Below the pieces are notes generated by a model. It saw only the letters and a program-made list of their open reading frames with translations, was not told where the DNA came from and ran no database searches. This document shows positions 11,001 through 26,000 of a stretch of DNA of 64,000 bases, piece after piece. The DNA comes from Actinernus sp. WN-2022 (Eukaryota; Cnidaria; Anthozoa; Actiniaria; Actinernidae): the NCBI GenBank assembly GCA_030867875.1, contig JAOWCC010000936.1, forward strand, positions 79,083,032 to 79,147,031, written 5' to 3'. Numbering within the stretch: position 1 is the stretch's first letter; every line of letters starts with the position of its first letter. Made by a program: the position numbers and the translations under genes.

Positions 11001-14000
11001 ATAAGAACACTTTAATTACTGTTATTAATACATTAGTATTTAGTAAGTTGCTTTACTGCTCCAATGTATGGGCAAATGCATCTAATAGAAACATACGTAA
11101 GCTACAATCATGTCAAAACTATGCCTGTCGTATTGTTAGCGGGGCCAAAAAGTATAACCATATTACACCTATACTAAAAGAGCTACAATGTAAATTGGCT
11201 CCCAGTAGATAAGCTACTAGTGTATTTTAGAAGTGCCACTCTGGCATTCAAATGCATGACTGATTCCGCACCAGGTTATTTAATATCTAAATTCACGAAG
11301 CGCTTCGATATTAGTGGTCATGAAACTCAAAACTCGCAATTATTACAAATCCCCTTATTCAAATCTGCGAGTGGTCAGATAAGTTTTTATTACAGAACAG
11401 TAAAAATATGGAACTCACTAGATAATGAACTGAAAGTAAGTATAAAAGACATTTTAAGTTTCAAGCGAAAGCTGAAGAGCAAATTATATCAAACTCAAAA
11501 TAGGTTAAATTAATAGATGTAATTCAAATTATCATGTACACTGTAGTTGTATTGTATTTGTATTTTGTCTTTGAAAAGCCTTTTTAAGGAAAGATGAATA
11601 AAGTATGAAGTATATGAAGTATGAAGTATGGGCTTTGACAGAAACCATGTTCCACCACTGTTTTCATTTCAACCAAAGAGAACTGAGGTATGTGTGGAAT
11701 GTGTAGCGGAGCCTGAGGGTAAAACCGACATGGTGGACGATACGGACAGACTTGATATGGCATTTTATCGGTACACATCCAAGGACAACATGTTTCTCTA
11801 CCTTGTTTCCAAGGAGCGATTCTGGCAAGTTGCAGACAAGGCTACATTTGTCCTCTCTTGATTCTCGAGTTCTCAAGCTGGTCATTGCCTATAGACATAG
11901 CTGTGATGCCCAAGGTATTTAAGAGCCCATTGACATATTTAAATCGGCCATTGCTAGGGAAAGTTTGAAGCCTCGTAAAACCCAGAAAATTAAAGAGTGG
12001 GCAATAATTATTGTCAAGGTGACTCCTAGGGTAAAGTCTTGTAGTCTGATGACATCATCAAGTGACGTCATGATAACGTCATCAAAATCAGAAAACTCTC
12101 CAAGGATTTTTGATCTACTAGTAAATTATGAATATTTTCCGAACCTACGAATTAAGGCGCATAAAATCGAGCATGCGTTTGCTATTACGACAAAACAAAG
12201 ATTTTACAACACTTTTCAGTCAAATTTTAAGCTTTTTTGGCGAATGAAAAGCCATAACTTTGGCATTTATTGTTGGTTTCCAAAACCCATGCTCGAATTT
12301 GTGGAGAACGTGGTCAACAACATTTTAATGGGGAAAAGTTTGGTGTTTAGTGAAAGCGCGCAAAATGTTTAGGATTTTTAGAAACCGGAAGTGAAGAAAT
12401 TAATGCATGCACAAAAGTGCCTGTTTTGTGGTCGTGAAATGGTCCCAGAACTGTTGTTGCAATAAAGTATACAATAATTGGTCGAACAGGATGTGCATTT
12501 TCTCCTATTTCCTCCGACAATGGCCAGTTTTGGGGCTTGGCTGAATACTCCAGTCTGCAATGAGCTAGCTTGATTGTCTGCAATGAGCTTCGGACTGTGT
12601 GGAGCACATCAGGAACCCATTTTGCGACAAACCGAAGAGCCAATAGAAATCAGGCTAAAATCAGATCGAGATTTGACAACTTTCACTTGAAGTTGAATCT
12701 CGTGGCGCTCACAACTGTTTGTTTTCCGACATCAAAAATACTTTTTTAAGGATGAAAACTGACCTGTATTTTAATTAGTTGCACCGAGGTTCGATCACAA
12801 CTTTACCACTGAGGAACCCAAAAGCATTAGCTGAAGACAAAAGTGTGCATGTTTGGGGAAGATTTGAGTTGAAAACCTGCCGGTCGAAAATCACTTGACT
12901 TCTTGAGTGGCCGTACTTTTCTTCATGGTTTTAGAACTTAGCCATGTTCTCGCTGGAAGCAGCCATTTCAGCTTCTATATCATTGACAACTATAGATACT
13001 ATTTACTAGATGTTCTTTCAATCTATCAACAGCGGGAAAGAGCTTGGCTACATCTGAGAGTCCAATACAAGTTTGTTTTGAATTCCCATTCATCGGCTTT
13101 CACTCATCACTGTGTTGGTGGCGCCATACGCTTGCCGTTACTTTTTTGCTTGGTACAAATTATTAATTATTTCCTTTCTCTAGGTTCAAGTACAGTTAGG
13201 CACCTTTCGAGTCCTGAACGATTCCTTCAAAATTGTCGGATTGAGTTTCTTCTCAAGTATTATTTTCTTTCACACGATAAACCAAGCTTTTCATTTTCCA
13301 GAGACAAAAGCGCTAGCGCTAGACTTTTGAACACTTTACTTCATTCATTCATGAAAACATTTCAGGTAAACCACGAATAAAACTTACAAACATCTGTAAG
13401 TGTTAAAACTATTGGGTGGCCGGTGGACACGCATAAAACTAGCCTGAGAAAACAGCCGACTCATATCGCCCGATTCGGTTGTTTTCTCAGGCTAGCATAA
13501 ACCGGAAGTTAAAATCACATCTGCTCCTGTGAGCATAGCAACGGTGTTGCGTAGCAACGGAATATGTCAATGGGCCCTTAAGAATGCTTTCTGATCTTCC
13601 ATGAGGTTGATTAATGGGGAAATTACAATCACTATTGAGTGTAAAGAAAACCCACAATCTTGCACTGAGGTCCAACTTCGCAAGCTCAGCATGCACGAAG
13701 GGGTGCCATCGGGAAAACTAAAAACTTTCCAAACCCTGTAGGCAAATTTATGAATAGATCCTTTTGGGAAATGAAAGATAATTATAAATTGCTTTCTCTG
13801 TTTGAGAAATAATTCAGAAATGCCGAAAGTTTTGCACGCTTTCTCCAAAGCCATATCAAGTCCATCCGTATCGTCTGCCATATTGGTTTTACCCTCAGGC
13901 TCCACTACACATTCCATGCATAACTCAGTTCTCTAAAAATGAAAGTTTTGCTCTGTTCAGTCGAAATGAAAAAATGGTGGAACATGGTTTCTGTCAAAGT

Positions 14001-17000
14001 GTCCATCAGACAGGGAGGGGAGGAAGTGAGAATGGAGGACCTCATACGATCTGAAAATCAGGCTATGTTTGGCATGGCCGAAAACATTTCCAAGATCAAT
14101 AGGGGTTACAGGGACAGTGGAGTGAGTTTTTTTTTTTTTTTTTTTGGTGGGGGGGCTTGGGGCTGGGGCTGGGGCTATTTGAAGTGGGGGAGCTAAAAAT
14201 TGTCATTGAGCTGGTATGACCAAACTATAATTTTAAATACATGGAAGTACTGTACATGTAACTAGGCAAATATTTGTTTGGCAAAAATACCCCCCCCCCC
14301 CCCTCCCCCCCCCCCCCCCCCCCTCCCCCCCCAGCCCCCTTTCTCCTTGGCTACACCATCTCTGAGTTAATTGGACTGGACTGGACAACTTTATTTACCC
14401 ATGGTAGGTCCATCAGGATATAAATGTATAACAATATTAAAATGTATAATATATATTAATATATTATAAATATATACTATAATAAATGCTAAAATCAAGT
14501 CTAAGCTACGATAATTATCTATATTAATTTATAGTAATATTCTAATGTAGTAGATATGTATCTAAAATAAGAAGAAAAAAAATCCTGCTTTCCAAGGACG
14601 CCGTGCTGAAACTGGGTTAAACACTCTGAAAAGTGTGGCAATGTATCTGTGACTTAAAGGTTGTCAGTGACGACGCCTGTCTTAAATTTAATGGTAAGCT
14701 ATTCCACAGCACCGCTCCGCTGTAACTGAAACTGTTTTTATAGTAATCTGTACGCGGAAGCGGTACTGCTAGCTTATTTTCAGCATTTCTCAAGTTATAA
14801 GACGTTATGTCCATTTGACTGATGAATTTAGAGCTCAAATATTCGGGTGTTTCGTTATTAAGAGCTTTATACATTAAAATGGATTTATCAACTATACGCT
14901 GATAATCTAGTTTTTTCCATTTCAGCGAATGGAACAGTTCGTCTGCATTAGCATCATAACTTGAGAAAGTAATTATGCGTGCAGTGCGGTTTTGGAGTTT
15001 TAGAGAAAGGCCTTTGTTACAGCCACCCCAAACCACACTGCAATAATTAAAGTGAGGTTGTACCAAGGCATTGTACACCGTGAGGAGTGTCTCGCGAGGA
15101 ACGAAATACCTAATGCGTTTGATTGCACTTATCGCAGAGGCAATTTTTTTAGATATCATGTGAATGTGGCTATTCCAGGTCAGGTTTTGATCTATTTTTA
15201 CACCAAGTGATTTCGATACCTGGACCTGTTTCACCGGGTTTCCTTTTATTGCGATGTTTGGAATTTCTGGTAGATTAGATAGCCTCTGTCTGGAGCCAAT
15301 AAGTAAAAACTCAGTTTTTGTCATATTTAAAGTGAGCTTATTTGCTGCAAGCCAAACATGAATTTTGTTCAAATCGAAATTAATTCGTTTATTTATATCG
15401 TTTATATCATTGCTGGCGTATGTTATGCTAGTGTCGTCAGCATACATTCTTGGCTGAGAATAGGTTAGACAATTGGGTAGATCGTTAATATATAACAAGA
15501 ATAACAAGGGGCCTAGGATGGTCCCCTGAGGCACTCCACTTTTAACCAATGTCTTGGACGACTTACAATTATTTACAATGCAGGTTTGTGTACAGTCATT
15601 TAAATATGAGTTAAACCAATCTTGGGTATGACCGGTTATTCCATAGTATTCCAGTTTCGATAGCAAGATGGTATGGTCTATTGTCTCAAATCAAGAAACA
15701 TAACTGCATTAATATTGCCACGGTCAATGTTTAATGACCAACTGTCAGTCGCCTCCAGTAGCGCAGTCACGGTGGAGTGAACTGAGCGAAAACCAGATTG
15801 ATGATTTGAGAGTAATTTGTTGTCGGTCAAATATTTATAAAGCTGATCATAAATTATGCGCTCAAACACTTTTGCAACTACTGGAATGATCGATATCGGC
15901 CGATAGTTGGTCATGTCACTACGTTTCCTGGCTTTCTTATAAAGCGGAGTAACTCTTGCGCTCTTCCACTCATCGGGAAAGATTCCTGTTTTTATGGATT
16001 GATTAAATAAGTAAGTCAGTGAGTCGGAGATCAAGTCGGGGCACTCCCTAAGAAGTTTAGCAGAGATATTATCAGGCCAGTTGCCTTAGACTTGCAAAGT
16101 TTGGATAACAATACGAAAACAGACGATCGGTCTGTTGCCTTAAAAGAAAAACGATTGTCGGTGTTATTCAAATAATCACTATTAGTCTGGCAGCAAGTGT
16201 AATCCCGTGGGATTTTAATGAAGAAAGCAAGCCACTAGTCTAGTTGCATGCAGGGGACCCTAAGGAACAAGAAAAATGTTGTCGGCATTTTTCTAAACTG
16301 CTAGAAGGGTCTATACAGAGGGTTTAAAAAGTGACGTATATAACTCAGCATGGAAACGAGGCTGGAATATGAAATTGCCTATAACTTTTCTAAAAACCAA
16401 CAAATCATCACAAAACTTGTCACATATGTATATAAGAGTGTCTTTAATACTACGAAAAGCTTTAATACATTTAGCAAAGGTCACATGACTTATAGCATGA
16501 AAGCGAGGCTGTACCCATATACGCGTCTTTCCAAGCATCAAACATCGCTATTATTGTGACCAAAATACATAGACAATCTCTCGTAATTTCTGTTATTGTG
16601 AAACTTTTGTTTTAGATACTAGAGGAGATCAGGTGTCAACCTGACATGGAAACGAGGCTATCGCTTCGTTGATACGGCAATACAAATTCAGGTGGATAAT
16701 CTATATAAAGATATCAGTTGTGTACACGATACAACTGAGCTGTCCATCGCTCAATATCTTCACTCTTACTCATCATCTTCATCACTACTGTCGTCAAATT
16801 GCTCCACAAGATCATCATCAATATTGTCGCAGAGTTCTTCTTCTTCAGAACAAGTACAATGGTCTGCAGTTGAGCCCTGCTTTGCGACACTGACATCGGT
16901 TGTTGGAACAACGTTCCTTAACACAATTGCATTTCACGAGTTGGATGATGGCCTCGGGTGCTGGCGATAACTGTGTCATGACAGGTTGCCATTCATCTTC

Positions 17001-20000
17001 TTTACGTTCCCATCCGTAGGTATCTGGCTGCGGCAGGTCAGGATTCGGTACTCGGTCGTTGTTCTAGACCATAACTTGATAGTGAGCACGCAGCCCCTCA
17101 TGCAGTGCGGCGAGTGTTGGAGAAAGTCTTTCAGACTGGACTTGTTTCTTGTAAAAGTTGTCTTTGGTAGGGAAAGCTGACACACGAACCTCTCAATCGC
17201 ATCAATGGTCTCCGTGGTTGGTATAACAGTTGCCGAGATTTCCCAGTTCGGTGATGATGGCTTCATCGGAGTCGCGGAAAATCTTCCAGCATGCAAGCTT
17301 CCCTTTGCCCGAGAAGCTCCCGGTGTTATCAGATCCACAGATGGCATGGAACACAGGAAGTGCGGCTGTTTTAGCTTCACCGAGGGCTTGGACAATCGGC
17401 CCCAACTTGATTACTCAGTGATGTTAGCCCGTCCCTGTGACGAATGAAACATTGTCGCAAAGGTCCGGATACCTTCTCAATGCTAGAATGAATTAAGACA
17501 TCTGTGTCAGGAGAATGAATGCGTATTTCCGTTGCGCCAGCTGCTGTAGCATCAAGGGCGTGGAGCAAGATCTTGGTGTCTGCTTCTTCCTGGCTGCTCT
17601 GAAGATGTGTCACATCTTTGTGGGTTGCCTGACATTCACTTCCCCATGCTACCACTAATCTCCTGCCCTGTTGTCTCATTGCATTATTGATGGCCTTCTC
17701 TGCTAGATACACGGTCAGATCCATCTTGGTTCTAGTGTCTGATAACAGCCTCTTCATTGGCACTTTGGCGATGTGTGTAGAGTTAGTGATATGGCAGAAC
17801 ACAGGATCATGACCACCTTGCCATTTTACCCTAGTCGCTGATTTCAAAGACATCGGCACGTCATATCGGTCGAAAATCAACTGCAGTTCGCTACTTTGTC
17901 TGTACTTCTCGTCAATTCGGTTGTTGAAGTGCTCAGCCAGTTGGCAGCAGTTCTTGATCCAGTCAGGCTTATCCAGGGACTGTAGCTCAGCCATGCCGTC
18001 TACTGTCATCTGTGCATTGCCCAGTCGAGGGCTATTATCTTCGTTTACACTTTTACGAGGTATTCCGCCTTGGACCTTCTCAAGAATACATGTAGCTAGT
18101 AGTGCACTTTTGCAAGAACAGTTAAGCATCGATCCGTCTGCGGCAAAAAGCGATCGCGGGACTAAGGAGAACTCGTACTGTCCAACCGTCTACTTGATGT
18201 TAATCTGTGGACGGCTTTTATACACCATCATCATTCGCGCAAACAGCGACCTGTCCTCTCTGAGTTCAACTTTCTTGTCCTTCGTCATCACTTTCACTAC
18301 TTTTGCATTGCTCTTCCATGTCAAAAGCTTCCTTTTTTTCATCGGTGACCAGAGATTTGTCTTTCCTGACTGGGTGCGCTCTTTGACAAACGTTGTATAT
18401 AGTGTCTGTCCAATGGTTCTCTGATTACACAGGTCCTCTTTTACCTTTTCGGGCATGACGAATTTCGTGACAAGGTTGAATAGCTCTCCAATTCCTCCAA
18501 GAATGGATTGGTAAAGCGTTGAATCGTCGCCAGTAGTGACTCTACACTCCTTTCTTCACGAGTGAGAACTGCTATTACCAGATTGTGATGCCGTGTCTGA
18601 GCCTTTGAGGAGACACCCGCCATATCCTTGGCTTGTTCAGCAAGTTTGGAGAGTTCTGGGGCGATTAAGAAGAAATTGGTTCGACTGGGCATTTCGATTG
18701 AGAGTGATCCCTACTAATCCTCCAGTGACTTTCATCGAGCGGTTGATATTCTCAAGGCCATTATCTGCACCTACTGCGCAAAACGGAACATTAGCGTTCT
18801 TATTTACCACCCAGTTCCCCTGCACAACTTCAGCATAGATCTCAGGGTCAGATGTCGCAAGTGACTGCATCTCTGCGAGATAGAGTGAGATCATCCGAGC
18901 ATAGTTCAAACGATCGTGGGAGAAGAAATATTTAGTAAACATTTCTAGTGCCTTAAGGTGCAGCTCCCAGTCTCCGGTTGTCACTGCTCGTATAAACTCC
19001 AACATCTCCATAACGATGCGCATATACTGCCTCGTCACCTTGAACATCGGGTGTTTCTCGTGAACAGCATCAAATTCGGTCAGCTTATCTATGATACGCT
19101 GTGACTCGATCACTCTCTTCACTTCAGCATTCGCTTCATTCACTTCTTCCTTTGTTCCCTTGGTGCACGCCTCTGCAACCTGCTTCGACAAATCTTCAAT
19201 AGTCTTAGTGTCTTCCTGAGAACTTCCGGAGTCTTGGTATAGCATAAATATAGCGCTTGCAATGTTATTACATGTGCTGTCTCTCCTCTCTTGATGTGGT
19301 TCCCATCTAGAATCTGCTTGACTGTGACTGGACCATAGAGATCGGATACGTCACATGTCAAGCCCGCTGCTCTCGACGAATGCTCCGTAATTGAGTAATG
19401 GTGCGTAATTGAGCCATAACTATGTGGAGTTCACCCGGACGGAGAATCAGGTGGTCTAGATCACATCGAGCCATCTGGAGCTTCTTGGCTGGCTGATAAA
19501 GCCCCATGTCAAGGGAAATGATTGTCTTCATGTCCGGTCCTACCACCTTTGTGTTGTTTCCTTGCGCCTGCATAAGGATGGTCAGCAACATCTGCCACTC
19601 ATGTGCTGGTGTGGCTATCAAAGGTGGTGCTGCGACCCGTGTAACAGGCATCATATTACTGATAATAATAAACGAAACATATTTTAGTATCAGTAGACAC
19701 TTCTCATCCAATGGTCGTTTACAGTAGTGCCAAACATAAAATAAGATAAATAGTACTCAACTTACTTAATGAGTGAGTTGTATCCTGACCATACAGGCAC
19801 ATGCGCGGGTCTGACAGGCTCTTCTTCTGCTGCTTCTGCAAGCTCCACTGTATCCTGTCAACGGCCGACGGGAGATTTCATGAAACTGCGTGCTAGGAGC
19901 CATGCATAATCTTGTAATCTCACTGTAATGGGTAACTCGTCTTCTGAAAATAGCCCAATCGCGCGATACACTGGACTGTTGTTATGTTAGGTATAATTAC

Positions 20001-23000
20001 AGTAAAATGAAGTAGAATGAAAAGTTTCATAGCAAGTTCATAAAGTAAGGTAATTTTCAGTTCAGATAGGGGATGTATCATTTATATGCCCTCATATTTT
20101 TATGTTTATTGTAAATGATAGTGTGTCGCATATCTTACCCACATGTCTCAAATGCCCTACTTAAAGTAGTTTAAAAATATAGTACGCACAATAATAGCGA
20201 TGTTTGGAAAGATGCGTATATGGATACAGCCTCGCTTTCATGCTATAAATCATGTGACCATTAACTGAATTAACCCTTTTCGTTGCATTTAAAACACTTT
20301 TCTATGCATATTTGACAAGTTTTGTGATGATTTGTTGGTTAACATAACAGTTATAGGCAATTTCATATTCCAGCCTCGCTTTCATGCTATAAGTCACGTG
20401 ACCTTTGCTAAATGTATCAAAGCTTTTCGTAGTATTAAAGACACTCTTCTACACATATCTGGCAAATTTTGTGATGATTTGTTGGTTTTTAGAAAAGTTA
20501 TAGGCAATTTCATATTCCAGCCTCGTTTCCATGCTGAGTTATATACATCACTTTTTAAACCCTCTGTATAGACCCTTCTAACAGTTTAGAAAAATGCCGA
20601 CAACATTTTTCTTGTTCCTTAGGGTCCCCTGTATGCAACTAGACTAGTAGCTTGCTTTCTTCATTAAAATCCCACGGGACTTTTTTTCATTACATATGCT
20701 GCCAGACTATATAGGAAGCGTCAACATCATCAATATCTTTTGCAAGGCCTGGTCCGATCTCTACAAAGTATTGGTTAAAATTCTCAGCAACTTCAGTTGG
20801 GTTATTTATAGTTGTGCCACTGTTATTTATTTCGTTGATCACCGACTTGTTGTTTTTACGTGACATTACTTCATTAATTGTTTGCCACGTTTTACGTGGA
20901 ATTTTAGAATATTGTTCAAATGCATTATTATAATAACATTTCTTGGCATTCTTAATCTCAGTGTTTACACGATTTCTTGTTTTCTTAAAGTTGGACCAGT
21001 CTCGAGGGTCATTGGATTTTATGGCTTTGATTTTTAAACGGTCTCTTTGGTGCATCATACTCTTTAATTCCGAATTAATCCAAGGACTCTTAGATGAACG
21101 TGTGCGTCGTGTTCGCACTGGTGCATGTTTATCGCAAATTTCTAGAAACATAGCTTTCCATTTAAGCCACATTTCGTTTGGATTTTCTATTCCCCTGAGA
21201 TCACTTCATGGATGAACTTGGATGTCATTACGAAAGTTTTCTCTGTTGAAATTCTTAAAGTGTCTAATGCAAAAATTAGAATGTTGAAACCGTTTGTACT
21301 CAGAATGTTGAATTGATGTTCAAACCATTTGCCACACATGCTGCAAAGCTGCCCAGATGGGTGAGGCACATATATAATTTGTAGAACTGATTGTACATTG
21401 TAAGTAATAGATACAGAATGAATGGCCGTGTTTACAAACTTGAGCTGGAGGTGACAGTTTGTAAATCCGATAAAGCACAAACACACATTCTGTATAATAG
21501 CTAAATCAAATGTCTCTGTACATAGTCATGTTTTTCAGTTGTTTTGGTGATACAACCTATTTCGGCTGAGAAAATAGAAGGTGGAAAAGTTTATGCAAAT
21601 TAGGACAAATCTGTTTCAGATTTACAGATCACTTAATTATCACACATTGATATCCTTTGTTTTTCCTTCATGAATTATTAATGAGTAATTGATAATTATT
21701 AATGATACAGTACATTTTTATCCATCTGTTATAGTGATGTCAGAGCTGTTATTTGAGTGCTACCATGTCCCATCTGTTGCATATGGTATTGATAGTCTGT
21801 TCAGTTTATATTACAACAGCTCTTCCAATCCAGGTGAGTATGCATTATCACATAGCACTGCATAACATGGGGGTACATCTATATATATTTATATTTATTG
21901 TATAAACTACAGTGTGTTGCAAGGACTTCCACCACTGAGAAACATTGTGTCTGAATACATGTAAAAATATGATAATTTCATGTGTGTGGATATTGCATGC
22001 CTCTCAGCCAACCAACAAACTCAACTCACATATGGCACTGCGTCAGGGAATTGAATCTGGGCCACAGAGGTGAGAGGTGAAGCACTTGATCATTGCACCA
22101 GCCCGGCTCCCCTTCAATCTTCTCATGCATCTACATACTCGCTGTGCTCTCACAAACTTGTGAAATATCAAGTTGAACACTTGAAGATAAACTCTATATC
22201 AATCTCTGCATGCTCATGTAAAATAGTTATTGACTCTATATATTTTTAATTTACATACACATATCAGCTGTATTCTACCCATATGACATGTACATTTCTT
22301 GTGTTAAAGTATTAGCTTTGTATCAAATCACTTGTTAAAGACTGTAATAATTCCAGTTTCATCATCTGCTACCCAAGATCTACTGTATGAGATCAATTAG
22401 TGCCTTTTGCCTTTAAAACACTGTTTTAATATCACTTTCTCCCTGTTGTCAGCTAAGACCAATGCTCTTGTGGTGTCCTCTGGGTACCAAGTAAGCCATG
22501 TTCTCCCTGTTATCAATGGAAGACTTGATGCAGCAAACTGTAAAAGGTGACAAAGAAAAAACTGGTATTAGTAAGATATTTGAAATGTTTTGTATAAAGC
22601 AGGCAAAAATATATAAATGACCGAAATTTTGGAGCAATGGAGTACTTCATAACTGAGCTGTTGGACAAATAATACTCGAACAGTTTAGTGTAATTAGTGT
22701 GCAGCAGCCATGTTGGACACCAAGATGGCGGTCGAAAACATACTCTACAAATAAAGCTGTTTTTTCCCATCAGTATGATTAGTATTCACTTCAAAACACT
22801 TTAGATATCACTTTTAAAGGTTTATCACGTCTAACATTTTAAACTGGCTGAAATTTTGTAATATATATATATTTAGACAATAATTATTATACATGGATTT
22901 TAATGACATTTAGGAAACATGCTGAGCTGGGCTGTCACAAGATTCAAAATGCTTGAAAACGAATCACTGTATCAACATAAAATTTTCGAAGAACACTGAG

Positions 23001-26000
23001 TATACCAATATCTAAATCACATTAAAAGAACAGCTTAAATATGGATAGTATAGTTTAGATTTTATAATTTTGATGATGTGATGTTGATTTATAGGATTAT
23101 GATTATGATTTTTATTAGAATTAACTTAGGTGGTTGGCATGCTGCTTGGTACATACAGAGATTGCTGCAGCTTAAATATCCAATGCATGTGGCACAGATG
23201 ACTATGGCACGGGCACAGGTAAACCATTCATGATCAAAAAAGGAACCATGGGAGTAAATAACCTTCTGGTCTTGTGGTTAAAAAATGAGAACATCAAATT
23301 TAAATTTGCATCTTTGTAGAATTTATTGTTGTCATTTTAGTCAGTGTCATCATCCTAATGGTTATGATACAAAATGTATGTCATTTTGTACTTTGTGCAC
23401 ATCTGTAGGAGTTAGTTGAAAACCATACTTACATATCCAAGGACTATACTGCTGAACTAGAGGACTGGTCCTTAGATGACTATTATGATCGTAATGTACA
23501 CAAGATACAACTTCCTTATCACCAGGTTTGTAAAACTCACCCCAGGTGATACTTACACATGTACATGTACATTTGTACATTATCTTATTTCTTAGTGTTT
23601 TTTAAGAAATATAAAAGTTAAAGCATAGTTAGTAAAAAGTAACAAATTGTATTCCATTGCCTTGCAGCCACAAATACCACAAACTGTTGGAGCAAAAGAT
23701 GGGGAAAAGGAAAAGATGAGAAGACAAAAGCAGGGAAAGAGACTTCAAGAAATTAATGCCAGGCGACGTGAAGAAAAGGTAAAAAAAAAAAAAAAAAAAA
23801 CTTCATGGTAGAAGAACATGACATTTAAGCTGCCTCAGTCCCATGCATCATTGCATCAGAGAACATGCTCTTTCCAGGCACTTTTCCATTCTTTCCCTGT
23901 TCTTTAGCCACCTGGGAACGAGGAGGCAGACATTTAGGTTTATTAAGTTACTTCTTAATTCAAACTTTAAAATGTTTCTGTTAAACAACATTGAAAACAT
24001 CAACACGTTAAAAAACTCCAGTAGACAATTTGGCGCCATTGCATTGTGTCAGGAGTCAGCCTGTCTGGGAAAAAGACTGCACAGAAAATAGAAATTCCTT
24101 TCATATAGCTACTAATTAATAAATTTCACGAAACTCATTTCAAGTAAACATCTTAGGGACGGACCATTTGAAAATTGATGGAGGGATACCGCAAATCCCC
24201 CAAAAAAAATCGAGCAAGCCGAATTTGCACAGAAAAAAGATCGAGCGAGCCAAAATCACCCCGAAAAAGAATCGAGCAAGGGTGAAACTTTGTTCATTAG
24301 CTGAAACGTTTAGTCTCCAGAACACAGGAAACCAGTGTTTTAGAGAGCAATAAAATCTCAAATATTTTGGCTTGGGCCTTTGGCCCTAGAATTTTTTTAA
24401 GACAGTCTGTTTTTCCCTGTAAACAAAGTGCGGTATTATCGAAGCTCATGATCAAAGTCACATCTCCATAGGACAGATAATACGTTTGTGTCCAGGAGAT
24501 TAGTTATATATGCCAATGCTAGGCACTTTTTCATTTTTTTTATTTGACCTACGGAACAATGCAATATGATGCATGAATTAACAATACAATTTCAAGTATC
24601 CATCTGGGAAGTAGTGTGAGGTAGAGATTTCCAGAAGAATACATGTATATATATGTTTTCTACTAAACAAAAGTAATGCATAATGGAAATACCATACATC
24701 TAGAAACATTAAAATTGTGTAAAATGTTCTTGATGTAAAACCAAAATACTGAATGCCTTAAAAAAAATTGCAGCAATAGGAGTCCTAAAAAAATATAGCG
24801 CAAAAAAAATACTTCTAGAAAATACGGCATTAAAAAGATGGTTTACAACCAGTTTCGACAAGATTTAGTAAAGTGACTTGGATTTTAAATGATATTTGCT
24901 TTGAAGTTATTGTTATGCAAATAAATTGTTCGAAAATACTGTGGCTCTATTACGCCCCCGGGGGCTTAATTATTTCAAACACGTTTAAGGGGAGGGCTTA
25001 ATAGAGAGGGGGCCTTCTAAATAGCGATGGGAGACTTAATTAATTCCAGCACGTGGATTACGATTCTTTTAGTACAAGTAATATTTCGAACAAAGCACTC
25101 GCATGTACTGCTTGCCAATTCCCGGATTAGCATGACAGTAAGAACTCTTGGGTCCCTGCTAGTATAATAGTAATAACAGTAATAATAACAGTAATAATAA
25201 CAACAATAATAATAACAATAATAGTTAAGTAGAAAGTTTTGGAGGTACATGTAGCCCACTTCAGTGGCTCCGGTCATACCTAACTAATCGTGAACGACGT
25301 GACTGTACTTGGTGCCAACTCTAGAGCACTACCTGTGGACTCAGGCGTGCCTTACGGCTCAATACTAGGCCCTGCATGTTTCCTCTTATATGTGAATGAT
25401 ATCCCCGATGTTATCAAATCCAGTCATATGGCAATGTACGCCGATGACACGAAAGTCTTCAGAGCTATCACATCGCTGGATGACGCTGCTCGCTCGCCTT
25501 CAGGCTGACTTAAACAACTTAGAATCATGGACTGCAGCGTCTGGCCTCGTCTTCAATGATACAAAATGTAAATCACAGAGCATGACCAGAACGATCAAGC
25601 CAGTACAAGTTAAATAACTCGTCCCTTCAAACTATGGATGCTGAACGAGACCTGGGCGGTTGGGTGGCGAGCAATTTAACCTGGACAAGACAAGCAAACG
25701 AACAGCCTGCGCGGGCGAACAAGCTTCTTGGTTACATAAGAAGGAATACAAGATCAATACAAAGTACCACCGTCAGACGCACTTTGTATCTCGTCCTGGT
25801 GAGTTACGCCACTCAGATCTGGGCGCCGCAGACAATTGCACCATTTTCTACTGACACTGATTACATGACGAGGTTAAAGTCTTTAGATCTCTTACCAATC
25901 TGCTATTGGCATGAATATCTAGATATGGTTTTCTTCTTTAAAATCACTCATGGCCTAGTCAGTATGAACTCCTCGGTCGTTCCTGTTATTCGCAATACTA

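Noticed and set aside
12907..13380. 157-codon plus-strand frame
   Set aside because: No domain, odd composition, and it lies inside the non-coding core of the RecQ-like inverted pair.
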